Positions 11,201-26,200 of a stretch of DNA of 64,000 bases are shown here, piece after piece. Each line of letters opens with the position of its first letter. Within the stretch, counting starts at the first letter, position 1. Below the pieces are notes generated by a model. That model was given only the letters and a program-made list of their open reading frames with translations. It ran no database searches and had not been told where the DNA came from. This DNA is from Manduca sexta (Eukaryota > Arthropoda > Insecta > Lepidoptera > Sphingidae). The DNA is taken from the NCBI RefSeq assembly GCF_014839805.1, contig NC_051131.1, positions 12,698,913 to 12,762,912 on the forward strand, given 5' to 3'. Position numbers and translations under genes: made by a program.

Positions 11201-14200
11201 AAGTATTCGCTTGAACTGTTGTAGTTTTTAAAATTGATGGACCGATTTAAGCTCGTTTCGTAATTTATTAGTATAAATGCTTATTTAAAATAAATAAAAC
11301 ACAAGACTGAAATAAAGTCCCAAAACTAAGCAAGTAATATACACAGATATAACTGTCTGTCTGACATCAATGAAGTATATTTTATTGAAATGTATTATAT
11401 CCTTTATAGCTAAATGAAGGCAAAGGAATCATTTAGTAAGAGATAATAATTTGTCATTAATATTCACATTGCTGGAGGACATACAATTGCTTTTGCCTCA
11501 GAGAAAGAGAGGAATTTACTTACTGAACAAAATGAAATACATCTATGATTTTCTATGAGTCGGTGGTGACCAACCAACCCAATGAAGCTGGTTTATTAAG
11601 CCGTTGATAGAATTGCCCAGAGTGTTACTCTACAGTTAGATTCAAATTCAGAAGTCTATATTAATTCTGTTATCTTGGTAATGAATATTGCGTAAATTAA
11701 ACATCCTACTAAGATGACAAATTAATTATCTGACTCATATGTTAAGGGAATTGAATAAAACTGTAAGTACGAGGAAAATGACACAAAACAAATATTTATT
11801 GTCGCCTCACGCACTTTATCTTGTTTGTAAATCCTGGTGTCATTGTTCAAAACAGTTTTTACACAATGTCGCGTCGCTGTTTGAAGTAGATGTAGGACTT
11901 CACATGAGCTACTTGCATTTAAGATTTTTTTAGAATGAGTTGGAAATGATTTTACTTTGTTTTTTTTTTGAATGCCTCTAAATACACTTTTGGCACACAG
12001 AGGCTATTATCGCGATGATGTTAATTAACTATAAAGGCATCTATACACTAGAACAGATGATATTTTTTATGTAATTATAGAACTTTCTTAATGTGATCTA
12101 GGAAAAGAATGTTAGTATGAGAGAATCCTAACTGAGTCTTTTAGTCTCCAGCTCAGACAATAGCGCGGGGCTTTAAAGTGCGATTTTTTTCTAATGCTAT
12201 TTTTATTAATAGCATGCAGCGTACGTATTGTAGGCGTTATTTTTGTTTAGTGTTTATAAACAGAGGTGATGCCGAGGCTCATTAGTTCTACCGGCGTTTA
12301 TGCCAAGTCGTTGACTGTGGATATGTTGATCAGTGATCTCACACTCATAGAAAGTTCGAATAAAAATAAAATCTAGCACAAAATGACTATTTGTGTTTGG
12401 ACCTATTATTATTTCCTACTATTTTTTAAAGTCATTCTGTCTGTGGTTATCGCTTTCTAGTGCTTGGCTCCCTGCCTACTTTTACATATTAAAAAGTAGG
12501 AAATGTAAAATAAAAAAATATATATGTAGCTACTTCTTATCAATATGAATCATGACATTTTATCGAAAACAATACAAATAACATTACTCAGTGCAACTTA
12601 AGGTTTGGTCCCATATTGCCGGACTGTGTCCGGGTGGCGTGTCGAGTCGGTGTGCTGTGAGTTGTCAACCAATCTTCAATATTTAAACAAAATATCTCTT
12701 TTAATGAATACAAATTTATGCTTCATAGTTTCTTCCTCGTCACATAAAAGCTGACGGATTTTATATGTAGGTTTGAGTATTATTACGTTAAGTAACTAAA
12801 ACTGATAAATTTAAAAACATTCCTAATAATCACGTGGGTATTGTCTTTTGAATATTTACACGTTCCTGACACGGCTCGGACACGTTACGGTCTCCTCTGG
12901 GGGAGCGCGTTTAATCATTTCCCGAAATATTTACTGCGAAATCACAGTAATGCGATAATACACACATTGCCTATGCGAATTGTGTGAATTTTGGTACGTA
13001 TTAGTTTAACAACTATTTTTAGTCTGTGGCAGTTTTTAATGAGGATAATGAGTGAGCTGTTTGTGATGATATGGTTTTGACGTATTATTGAATGCGTAAA
13101 CAACCAAGTGTATTTGTTCAGGACAATACTTTTGACTTAGAAATTGAGTACTATATGTAAAATAACAATTTGAATCAAATCCTTACACGGGAAATTAGGG
13201 ATACGGTTTCGTACTACCAAAAATCGAAAAAAGTATTTTTTTTTAAGTTAGGGATTAGGGGTATATTGATAGGAATCCTATGGATACTGGGGTAGTTAAC
13301 ATGAGTCCTCTCTTAGTTGGTAATTGACCCTAGCAGGTCTGAAGATAATTCTTGTCCAGCACGCATTACTACAAATTAATAAGGTCTAGTCGCAAAGACC
13401 ACTAAGGGCTTATAGCTTACGTTATTAATGTAATAAATTTATTGCTATGAATGAATGAGAAAATCCTTCTAAAATAAAAGCGTTTCTTTAGTTTCCACAA
13501 AAACGACTACAATTTAAAACTGTCGCAATATGATTCCATAATATTATTTACGACATAGTTATACAATTTTGAACACTAAAGTTTCCAATAGACCTATAAA
13601 CACCACATTAGACACAAATCTGCATAACACCAGCGAATTACAGATGTAAACACTTTCACTGCATATAAAGCATCAATAACAAATTTTACAATCTCAAACT
13701 AGTACTAACCAGATGTGTAGACCTTCCATGCCTCGTTAAATCTTTTGAAATAGTAAGCGAAAGGGGGCGATTGCATGGTGTTGTGGAGGTCTTCATATGG
13801 CCACCAGTGGGCGAGGCATGGCTTTCACAATATTGCATAACCGTCGCCGCGGTTTTGTTACGGTGACCGGTTGGATCGGTTTTGATATTGGTACGTTGGC
13901 CAAAGATTACTATTTGCGTTGTTATTTAATCTATGTTTATGGAGTATCTGGGCTATGGATGATTGGTTTTGTTACAGTGAATGTTATTGTTTGAGTCTAA
14001 GTCAATGTTTATAACTTACTACAGTTTGCTTACCAGTTAAGCAACCTGCCAATTAACAAGCAAACAAATTACAACTTTAGTTTAACAAGTGCTGCGTGAA
14101 AATGCACTTTATTATCGATACAAATGCTTAGTAATTACGCTGCTTTCAATGTCCTTCAGATTGCAACAAATCTTGCGTAGTAACTATTTAAGTTTGTTCG

Positions 14201-17200
14201 GTGGGATATCTTTTACCGGCTCTTCGGCTTCGGGATAAATAAAATAACAAACTTCATGAAATAGGTGCACGGGGTGTACAGAGATTGTCCGTTTATTGTC
14301 GAGTGTGATACATTATTGTGAATCTGGGAGAGTTTTTACGCGGCTTCATAAATTAAATTAAGACTAGCAAGTACTTGCAGCAATATATTGCTCAAGAGCT
14401 TCCGGATTCGTTTACCTTAGCGACTCACCGCAAGCTACAAAATTTGCATAAACAGTTTGCTATGCTTGGTCACTTATATGATAAAAGTCACTTGCAGAAA
14501 ATAATTTCTACAAGTTTTCTTGCTAATCTAAAACTAGCTTTAGATACATCACTTTAAGAATGTTTTCTTTATCCTATCATTTTCACAATCCGTTAGGAGC
14601 CTGTTATGCAGTAGAGAATTCATACTAGTGGTAGGATATATTTTATATACGCACGGAGAGCGACCACCGTAAACAAGGTGTTAAAACCCACCACAGTGGA
14701 CCACGTAAGTGTGTCGCGTTCCGGGATTAGCCTGTGTATATCCAGTTCCAACAGGCCGGCATAATTGTGTCGACTGCCAAGGGGTAATCATCTCTCGTCA
14801 CTCCACTTATCATTAGGTACAGAAGGTTCACTTTGCCGTCCACGTATAAAAACAAATATTTATTTTAAATTGGAGGAAGTGTAAATTTGAGAGCGAAATA
14901 AATACGTCTGAGTGCTATTTGTATCGTCTAGCAAATTGTCTTGGTCTTGATTGCGTCGGAGATATGATGTCACTTATATTAATCTGAATAAGACAACGGC
15001 CGGACTAAACAAGGACCTTGGTTTTAAAACAACCTGTACTTGGTAGAATTAGGAGTGAGTTTGAGTTGGTATAGCAACGGTGTATTTGTTCGTCCGTATT
15101 CATAGACGTTTTTTATCTATATTGAGATACAACAATATTAGCCAGTCTCAACGGCCCTATGTCTACGCACTGCGAAGGCTGCCATGCTGTCAGCACTGAG
15201 AAACAGACTTGTTATCACAGCTTTGCTCCCTCCTTAGATAAAAAACGTCTATGAATAAGGGGGAATAACTATACATATTATAAAACAAAGTCCCCAAAAG
15301 CTGCCTGTTAATGTGATCGATTTTTGTACGGTTTTACTAAAATTCTTGAGGAAGGTTTAGGGTAATAATTTCATAAGGGTTTTGTGTAAATTGACTGAAA
15401 TATAACAATTACTGTTGAAGAGGTTGCATGGTTGTAAAAATCTAGTGTGTCGGGATTTACGCGAACAAAACTTTGTGACTCACTGATTTCCACGCGGGCG
15501 AAGTCGCGGGCACGGCTAGTAACTGGATATTATATAATTCGGAGGTTGCAATCGTGTTATAAAGACTACTATTCAGGATCGCCACGTAAAAATGTAATTT
15601 TAAGAATATCATTGTAGGCATTATTTTATTTTTATATTGCATAAGCATCCTCCGGACTTGCGGTAAAACCGGCAATGTTCGGAAATTATAAATGGGATTA
15701 TAAAAAAACCGGAGAAGTGCGAGTTGAACTCGTGCACCGAGGATTCCGTAAACTTGTAGTTAAGGTAAATTGTTTTTTTATTATTAGAATACATATTTAC
15801 TGTTGTCAGATTTTTTCTTTACAGCTCCTATAAGACTACTTGCTAAATGTCATGATTCTAGAACAAGAGGGAACCTACACGTTTCGATTCCCTTGTGAAA
15901 TCGAAATCAGAATGCTGAATAGTACCTATTACAGTTTAAAGTAAGCTAGCGTTAGTTATTGCACGCGTGTCTGTATGGTTTACTGTTGTTATTAATCCTT
16001 CTGTTATTGTAATTATAATTATCTATCCCCCCCCCCCTTTTACCCTGTCTTATCCTTTCACTCATTTTGTATTATGTGCGTACTGTGACGACTCTTGATT
16101 GAAACAACATTTTGATTTTTCTTTGAAACTTTGTATTAATAATGTATCGATGTATGTTGTGAGTTGTTCCTTTTAATAAATAAATAAAATAAATCACAAA
16201 ATATGCGACATACACGGTCATATCTTTTTATCCTTTTATATATTTGATTTCTTTACAGCTGAAAGAGGCCATAAAGCCGAGTATTTAATACAAACTTCAT
16301 CTTAATACCTGTATGCGTTTTTGAGAAAGGAGTCTTGACAAACAAAAAAAAATATTTTAAAGGGTTTCTTTTGAAATACGGATCTCTAAAAACAAAACAC
16401 TTACATTGTTACTAGTTCTTACTAATATAATAAGAGAAACACAATGAAATAAACAACAGCCTTTATCGAACAACGTTGCTTTACAACAGTATCACGCTGG
16501 GGAAACACAAATTTATCGATATAACAATGCTAATTAAAAAATAATCGATTTAAAACGATTTTAACACATTTATTAACGTGTTTTAATGAAGAAACTTAGA
16601 CCTACTTTTCTCGTGAACACTTCATCAACGTTTTAATGAAGTACCTAATACCTTCTTTTTTGTGGAACACTACAATGCTACAAATAGTAAACGTCCCGTG
16701 TTTCATTCATCTTTTATAAATTAAGTTTTTTTTAGCCAAGAATACATTCATCTTACTATAATGTTACATTGTTTTGAATAGATCCTTATTGAAACAACGG
16801 CATCCATTGAATCTTTGTTATTTAATTTGTATAAAACTAAGAACAGTCTATTGATATATTCGTAGAAAACATACAGCATACAGACGCCCATTTATTACCG
16901 TAAAATATAAGAAGGAACATCCGGTTTTGATACATAAACATGACCACAGTAGCGTCAATTGAAGCCGTCTTTAGTAACGCGACCCCTTTGCCCTATATTT
17001 AGCGTGCATTGGTCCTTTACAAATTCTGATACCTACTTGTATTTAAATAGGAATACAACTGAATAGTACGCAGTTTTAACCGTGGCCTAGTGCGGACTGA
17101 CAGATTCCATATTCAAAATTGTGGCGAACTGCAGTTACGGGATACGTTCCAGTAAACCAGGCAGTCCTAAACTAGGCTCAATTATTAAATGCGCACTATA

Positions 17201-20200
17201 CTTAGTTAAGATAAATTAAAATACTAATATATATGTACATGGTAATCGTCAAACGACCTTGAGTATTTGTGGCATTCATTTACAGCGCACAAATTATGGC
17301 GGGAATATGTAATGAACTACGAACAATTTATTTAATAAATAAATAGGTCTTTACGATTCTGGCATACTTCTCTCGCTTCCTCCACCTCCATCAATCTTTT
17401 CATGCATTCCCGCCGGTTCAGGGCACTTTTGACCTGGCCTTTACTAAGAATGACATTATCTACATTCCAAGGTTTGGTGCGGTCGACCCCTACCAGATCT
17501 TCCATCCACATTCGCCTTATAAATCCTCTTTGTTAGTCTCTTATCATCCATCCTCTCTAAATGCATCATCATCGTCACATAATGTTTTATTTTCTAATAT
17601 ATAATATGCTAACGATTGTAGAAAGGCATCTTGTCTACGGCCCCTGTCGCTTATACGCTGATGCGAAACGCGCGAATAAATGACGTCACTGCACGCGTAA
17701 TATTTACACTTTAAATCTGTTCCGGTTATGCGTATTAATCACACACTGTTCCCCTTTCTTATTCCTTATTTCCTTCATGGTTGGTAATGCATTCATAATT
17801 GTTCTGGCATTGTGCCTACTGTAATATTGCGCTGATCTTTTTGGATCTGTGGGTGATTATGGGCAGTTGAGAGTAATTTCCAAAAATTAAATATATGTAA
17901 ATATTATATGGCCCGTTGTTTGTCGGTTTTATTTTTAACATATCTGTCACAACCATCATCCTGTGAAAATAACCCATTAAAGTTCAAAAGTTAAATTGTC
18001 TTTAAAAGTCTAACAGATAGGCTTAAGAGTATAGCAGGGAAGGAGAGGACGGATATTTTAAGCGTGACGAAATGCTGTTATTTTTTTTTCTCAAATTAAT
18101 ATGAATGTAAATTTAGTTGATTTTTTATATTTGACATGTTATCAAGATTCCGTTATTTTTTTTTCAAATCATTAATTAATTTTTATATTGAATCTGTTAC
18201 AATTTTACTCAGCTGCCATAAATAAGATTCCATTTATTTGTTTTGCCTTAAGACTTGGCCTTCACACTTCCTCGAGATCAACGGAACCCTTGAAGGAGCG
18301 ATTAGACGCGTGCCATTCGCACATAAGCGATATATCTACTCCTAGCCTTGCTCTGGATTAGTTCGGTTACGCATGGCGTCATCGGGCGTGGTTCGAGATG
18401 TCTCGAACGGTGCGTTACTGTACGTATCTGGATTCAGTCTAGTTTGTGTTAGGGGCCGTTCAAGTATTACGTAACGCAATTTTTGAAGATTTTTGAGCCC
18501 CCCCCCCCGTGTAACGCGCCGTAACGTATTTCTGTACGCCCCACCCTCCAAAAGTTATGTAACTCTAAAGTTAAATTTTTTTCTTATATTCACAATTATT
18601 TTACGCAAAATACCGAAAAGTCGCTAAGATACCTTTTTTATTGTTTTAAAAACAAAAAAAAACAATGTTACATAACGCTTTGTACGAAAGCCCCTGTAAC
18701 GCATCGTAACATTTTACAAGATCCCTCTCCCCCCAAATTGAAATGAAATGAAATGATTTATTTGAATCTGTAAAATGTTATACATTATTTAGATTCCGTC
18801 AATATTAACTCTACCACCAGTTCGGAAAGCAGTTCTCACCAGAGAAGAAAGGGCAAGAAACTCTGGTGTTGCTCTTTCAATCAGTTTAGGGTAAAGACTA
18901 CAGTACATGATAAAGTGAGAAGAGAAAAAAAGTTTAGAGTAGCAAAAAAAGTTAAAGTGAGAAGAGAAAAAAAGTTTACGGTAGTAAAAAAAGTTAAAGT
19001 GAGAAGAGAAAAAAAGTTAAAATTGCATTACATAATACTTGAACAGCCACTTAGAGAGTTTATGATTATCAAGCAAATTTGTAGAAGTTGACTAAGCAAT
19101 AAATAATTACCATGTAAACAATTACGGCAAGGTGACTTCTGAATGTTCTCATAGTTGCATTGTATTGCGGCGAGTCGTATGAGTCAATACATCTGCAAGT
19201 TCTTGCGCGATATTGTAATTATGCAAGAACTTGCAAGTCTAAGCAAACCTTTAAGATTTAGTTACATTTTTAATTTCTTTGTGCGTCAAATAACTAATGG
19301 ATACAATTTGGGGTTAGTGTTGCAGCTTTTTCAAGTGTAGACAGAATTTGGCAAATTTTTTATATGACTCAAATGCCTCTGATAGAAAAAATCATAAGCT
19401 TTGGTTATTACTTGTAAAGTAATGTATCTTGATGATTCTATATAACGTGGTGAATGGTCGACGATGTATGGACCATCGGAGGAATGGCCAGAGGTACAGT
19501 TAAGACTTCCAAGGTTCAATGAACTTTTTTCTTGCGCTACATCATCATTTATTGAATACAGTAGTGGTTTCCCGCCAATAATAATATAGATTATATAAAT
19601 AAAACTATTTACTTTTATCAAATAGTTATGATTAATCCAATAACACGTGTTTCTTTTTATATATCCCTACTATTTATAACGTGCTGTTATTGTCAAATGA
19701 AATATTTCAGTTTGTAATATATAACAGTGTTAATTCATGACATTTTTAACACTCTCGACAGTCGTTCGCGGCCACAGAATTTCGTGCTCAATTTAGCGAT
19801 TTTGATCCAGGGTCGTGGCCAAACATAAAAACCTTCTGCTGAATGTAATTTTCACTAACTTTGTTTCTGTGTTTAAAACGCCAAGGTCTTTGCGGCCAAC
19901 GCATTTTTCTAGTTTAAATTATACTTAAGTAATGTAATTTGTGGTAGTATTGACCTTTTTAGATGCGATGATAGTTTCAATCTATAAATACTAGTCGTCC
20001 ATTGGCCGCAATTCGACCGTCAAGTTTAATACATTGGTCACACATATACTTTTTATTCTACACTCCATTATATGAACTAATTATACCAAATCTTTCTCGG
20101 CGCGCGCGCAATGCACTTAAACGGAGTACAAAGTGTTTTCTTCACGTATTAATGCATAGATATTTGCCTAGATAGGAAAAAAACAGCAAACTGATATTTC

Positions 20201-23200
20201 ATATCGCTTTTTTCCGACGACGGTAAGTTTTGATAATTCACAACCAATGTAATAGTGTTTAAAATTCCATCGCCTATGTGACATTGAAACTCGTTCGTCT
20301 GATACGAAAATTGTTCCCTGGTGTGGAATAGAGGATGTCGCGTAATGAACCGCTCATTAAACGCAATGCATGCGCGTGGGGAGCTCACTGAGCCCAGAAA
20401 ATCTTTTATCAGATGAATTTAAACTCAAACTATACCTGTCAGAGTTCAAAATAACTTGGCATTAAGTCTTATCTGTACGCGAATCTTACAAAATTGTTAG
20501 ATAACTTTTAGTGTGGTATGTATTTCTATTTTGTTACTAAAATTCTTCTTTAAGCCACTTTTTGTAAATAATAAGAGGAAGGAGATGAACAGTCGCTTTC
20601 CAATCAACTGATACACATATAGAAGTCAAGCCATTATTATTCTTTTAACAGAATTATTTTTTATAAGTTCTTCAAACATAACACATAAATCAATTACTTC
20701 TTAATATAAAAATAAAATACGGTATAGAATAATGTGCATCTTACATCTAAGGAGACAGCATGCTGCATATCTTGTTGATCATAACATCTGGACCTTGATT
20801 GCCAATGTATTGTCATTTTACTGTGTCAGGGAAAAACAAAACTTGGAATTGACAACATTTTAAAATGTAAACGTGCCTAAAACAAAAATACCGTTTCTTA
20901 ATTTTTCCACTCTGAGTTCGATTATGAATTTTTAATATTTTTTTAATACTTAATTTCGAAGAAAAAAATTAAAAACCGAAAAATGCTTGATGACGTCACA
21001 TATACGGTTGAATGAAATAGTTCCTCGGTCCACCTTACTATTTATTTTAAAAAACTAAGACACCGTCATTTGTCAACGTCAAATGTCAATATTACAATAG
21101 ATACGTCACAACTGTTACTTCAAAGCAATGACTAAATATAAAGAGGACAGGCCTCAAAAGTTAGCTATATGAATAAGTTATATTTATGTCAGGGAAATCG
21201 ACGCAGAATTGTCAATATATATGTCTATCTCTTTTACTCAAAGCTTATTTGGAACGCAACAAAAAAAGACAAAAATAATTGCTTTCTTCGCATATGGGAC
21301 TATTTCGTTTACTTCAACACACTGGGACCGCCTTGCGGCAGAAACGCCATTTATTGCAGGCCAGTCAGCAAGTACATGTAGTGTCAGACGATGTAAACAA
21401 ATCTTCATAAATACTGAATTTAAAGTAATATAATCATATTCTCAATTGTTCAGTGTGTTTATTAGTGTATTTGTTAAGTTTCGAAAATGACTCAGTGTTG
21501 TGTGAAAGGATGCAAATCGAATTCACGCAAGAAAGACCCCGAAATATCTTTTCATAGGTTAGTAACTGTTTTTACCGAGAATTAGCAAATATCTTTGTAT
21601 ATTTACTTTTTGGATTTGTTTTTATCAATTAAAATGATATGTGGATCTGGTTTGTTAAGCTTTGGACCCTTTTAGGCGTGATTTATACACATTAAAATCA
21701 TTATGTTTGTTTACACACGAGCTTAGGGATGGGTGGATTTGTTTAGAAATTATTGATATCGATATTTTAACAGACGCCCGTTTATCAGTTACGGTTTTTA
21801 CCTTTGAAAGAATGTTAGAGCATCATCATATCATCAATCATATTGTTGTTATTGCAAATAATTATTATAATTGATTATTTTAACCACCATCTTTACGCTC
21901 ATTGATTTTAGTTTGCTGAAACATAGTTATGTTTCTCGATCAAAGAGCATAATAATAAAATAAAATAAAACCAACCAAATAATTGCTGACTACGCTATCT
22001 TATTCCATTTATCATGTATTAAGTAAATATGTTAATCTGTAACTTAAATTTTTAGCAAGGAATAGTGCAACATACAAATATAGATCAAACACAACTGGAT
22101 GTTTGTCACAACAGGTACTGCTTTCTTTAATAATTGTTACTTATAAATCAGTTTCAGTTTGTTTGTTTATATTATGGTTTGTTATATTTATATTATGGTA
22201 GAACCTAACCCTTTTCGTATTTGATCTTTTTAGGGCTTGTTTGTCTCTCTTTTAATTCTTCGATGTCGATACAAAATTTTCGGTACTAGCATATAACTAT
22301 TGTAAGGGGCGGAGTCGGCGCCATCTTATGCATTAAATGTGCCGCATGTCACGTGACCATATTACCCATCCTCTATACTCTTTAATCATTGCTTCAAAGA
22401 GAGAGAGAGAGAAACAAAAAATCTGTCACTTAACTTCTTTTTTACTGCAAAGCAAAGGTCATTGCGTTTTGAGCCGTATATTTGACGTCATTTGGTGCTT
22501 ACGTCGTTTTAGAATAAAACAAAATTCAAAGTGAAAATCATGAATGAAAATATCTGAATTTCGAAAAAAGAAAAAATATGGGTCTCATAATTTTAGATCT
22601 AGTTTCATAAAATATAAACATTTGGGTATGTTGAAAAAATGAAATGTTGTCGATTAGAAAGACTAAAAATGAATATTCACGTTTAAGAGTTGCCGTAGGT
22701 TTCGTACAAAGGATTCCATCTGACCGCAATGGGGTCAATTGTGTGATCTGATCGAAAATTCAGGTAGCCTGTATTTGAACTAGCAAAAGGCGTGCTAGGT
22801 CTCGGTAAAAATAAAATGAATGAATAATAATATATACTCCGATGGTTCACGCTTTTGCCATTTAAAAGAAACCAGTTTTTGTTTTCGAAAATGAAAGGTT
22901 TTGTACGATTCCGTCAAGTTAAACTTGTTAACCAATACTGCTTCGGTGGCGTTGTTGTATTGCATGCGCGGTACGACACGACTCAGGTCCTGGGTTCAAA
23001 TTCTGGGCAAAGTGATTATGTGTTTTTCTGCTCAGTATCACACTGGTGTCTAGAATTTGTTCCCCATGGCGATAGGCTCGCCCTCTACCATATTGTGCGC
23101 CGGAACACACTTGGTGAAAAGTGGGTGCTCTTGATACACCTATGTCCTACTCCTTCGGGGATTTTTAAGTTTAAATATTATGGGAAAGAAGTGAGCACCA

Positions 23201-26200
23201 TCATTTTTTATTCAGATAACAACACACACTTTACAATTTGTACCTATTATGTTTTAGAGTGGATCACGAAAGATGGGCGCTGGTAAATATATAATTATTG
23301 GAATACCGCATTCTGATTCAGTATCACTACGTAGATTTCAATCAGTGTAGTGCAGTATCATGTGTAATCATTAATCAGCCACAACGGTAGGTGATGAAAT
23401 TCGAAACTTTATGTCATCTCTACACGTTAAGTTTAATTGATTTTGTGTTCTTTGAGTGAAATAAGTAAATCCTTTTTATTTTGTTTTTGTTAAGAAAAAA
23501 TATGATGGTAAGAACACAAAATTATACAGCAATTATGAAATTTTAAATCTTTTAAACTGATTATGTGACTGTACCTACCGACCATTTTTGGTCGGTCGAA
23601 AGATCCAGATTGTGGTACTGTTTCTGGTATATTTATCTTCAGACTAGCTTCCGCCCGCAGCTTCGCCCGCGTGGATTTCGGGTTTCAAAAATGGAGAAGG
23701 TGCTCAATTTGTCGGGATGTTTTTTTAATTTATGGTGGTATGCAGGTGGTCCGATTGTCCGGTCAGGGTCTGATGATGGGATCCTGGTGAAATTGAAGGA
23801 ACTTTTAACCATTAAGGTTGCACACGAAATGACGGAAGCTTAAAAAATGGAGTAACTTCTCCCGTTTTCCCAACATTTTCCATCACTGCTATGCTCCTAT
23901 TAATTGTAGCGTGATGAAAAGTATACTATAACCAGCTCAGGAGTATGAAAAATAATTGTACCAAGTTAAGTTAAAATCCGTCGAGTAGTTTTTGTTTCTA
24001 TAACGGTTATACAGACAGACAGACAAAAATTTTACTAATTGCATTTTTGGCATCAGTATCGATCCCTAATCACCCCCAGTTATTTTGGAAATATATTTCA
24101 TGTACAGAATTGACCTCTCTACAGATTTATTATAAGTATAGATATGCAAAAGTAGCTCAAAAATTGTCCATAACGAAAACATGCATTTTAAAGTAAAACA
24201 AAAGAAATAATATCGTGAAGCCAACCAAATAACTAATGATATATTAAATTTTGTGACTGTTCAATTTAGTCGGGTCCGCGATATCACTTTTGTTGAGTTT
24301 CAGAACGCGACATTACATTATTATATTCTGTGTTCCAACGCACACTGCTTTGATGTTAGGAACACACCTACATTGCTTAGACAACAGTGAACTTTATACA
24401 ATAGCAATAAAGCTCAAATTGACTCTACGTATTAGTTAGAAAACGTTTGTATGGGAAATAGAAAAATGCTGTTTTCAGGATTTTCCCGGCAATTATTCGA
24501 ATTTTTCTCACCTTTTAAACCTTCCCTAGACCTCCACGAATAATTCAAGACCAAGATAAGATAAATCCGTTCAGCCGTTCTCGAGTTTTAGCGAGACTAA
24601 CGAACAGCAATTCATTTTTATATATATAGATGGGTGACCGGCATTGCGTATAATTTAGTAAAATCCAGTGTACAAGTACTAGCCATTAAAAGACCAGTTG
24701 AACATATGTGCAATGGCATGTGACGTGAATCATTCTGCCAGCGCCATTATTTACGAGAGTTATTTTGTAGCTGGCTCTAGGGTCCACTGGAGTTTTGTAT
24801 TAATTATTTGTTCCAATGGTTGAAAATGCAGTGTAATATAACAGAGTATTTTTGTAATTCTTGAAAATTAGTTCAACAAGTTATTTCTTTTTCTATTTTG
24901 GGAATTGAGAACAGGTTTAGTTCATATAAACGTTGCGAAAAGGCTAAATTGGTGATAGCGCCTATAAGCGCTTTGCCAAAAGTCTAGTGTGTGTATAAGC
25001 CGCCATTTGTAGGGCTAAAAAAGGTAAGTCTGATTTAAAAAAAAGAATTTGCTGAGTGTTGTACAGTTTTTTCGGCAGACATATAAGGGATTTATTGGAT
25101 ACGTAACTAGGGTAGTAACTTAGTTTTACAAAGGGTAGCCAGTGTAACTACTGGACATAATGGGACTTAACATCTCACGTCTTAGGATGGCGAGCGCAGG
25201 GGAATACCAAACAATACTTTATAGTTCAAGGTGTTAGATTGTGTTTCTACTGTTTATAGGCGGTCGTATCGCTTACCATCAGGTGCACGGCAAGCTCGTC
25301 TCGTCATTCACAGCAAAAAAAAGCACATCGTTGCAATATTTTACAATTGCAACACGTTCCACGCAGCACTGAGATACAAGGAAATAATACTTAATATTTT
25401 CGATACGAACTTTATGAGTAAGCGGCTCCAATTAGAACAAACACCACAAATATATGTTATTGATGTTTCCTAGAAACATACATAGTTCGTTTGAAACAGT
25501 TAAACAAACATATCTTAAGTATTACAATATAAAAGGTTCATTGTGGCGGCCTTAAGCCACGTCTACTGTTTTTTTAATTTATGTATGCGGGCACGCCAAC
25601 ATGACTGCACTGCATCTGATTGTAAGTGGAGTGGGGTCCAATGGAATGTCGACTGACGAGAGATGATTATCCCTCGGCAGTCAACACAAATTTGACTATC
25701 CGCCCAAGCATGTCATTTCAACTCCTGTAAACCAGGATTGTTAGTGGACAGCATTTACTGGGAGCAGTAAAACAATATGCATATAGGATGTGTACTTAAT
25801 TTTTAGGAGGGTGCAGGAAGAACTACACAAATCGCCTAGCTTGAGAGCTGAACCCAGGACCAGTATATAAGTAATAATTCCATAGAGGCGCGGTAAACTA
25901 AAAACAAAATATTTCTATACACAAATATTGCGCAATAACGTTTGCAAGCAAGTGAGTTTATGAATCACTTTACAAAGAACCGGTTAATGATCATGACCGT
26001 GAATGACGTCACGCCGCCATGATGCCAGAGCATCATGGCGGCGTATGGTGTATACTCGGCGGTGCCGAGTATGATGTCAGAGCATATGCATTGAATTTAT
26101 TGTATTTAAAGATATTTTGTGTTGTGTGCGAAAAGTGACCCATCTGCATCTGATGATAAGCGGTGGGGGACCATAGACTATCTGTTTGGATCGCTTGAAT

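Noticed and set aside
16027..16037. Poly-C run
   Set aside because: Simple sequence only; no structure around it suggests function.
22056..22114. Possible second THAP exon between AG and GT
   Set aside because: In the required phase it reaches TAG after three codons, and it lacks the expected THAP residues.
22947..23003. A and B boxes considered as a tRNA gene
   Set aside because: No cloverleaf or acceptor stem can be formed; related copies elsewhere show it is a SINE head.
22855..23286. 143-codon plus-strand frame
   Set aside because: Runs through a tRNA-derived SINE; no recognisable protein.
26011..26044. Hairpin considered as a microRNA precursor
   Set aside because: A 14-bp stem with a 6-base loop is too short for a typical precursor.
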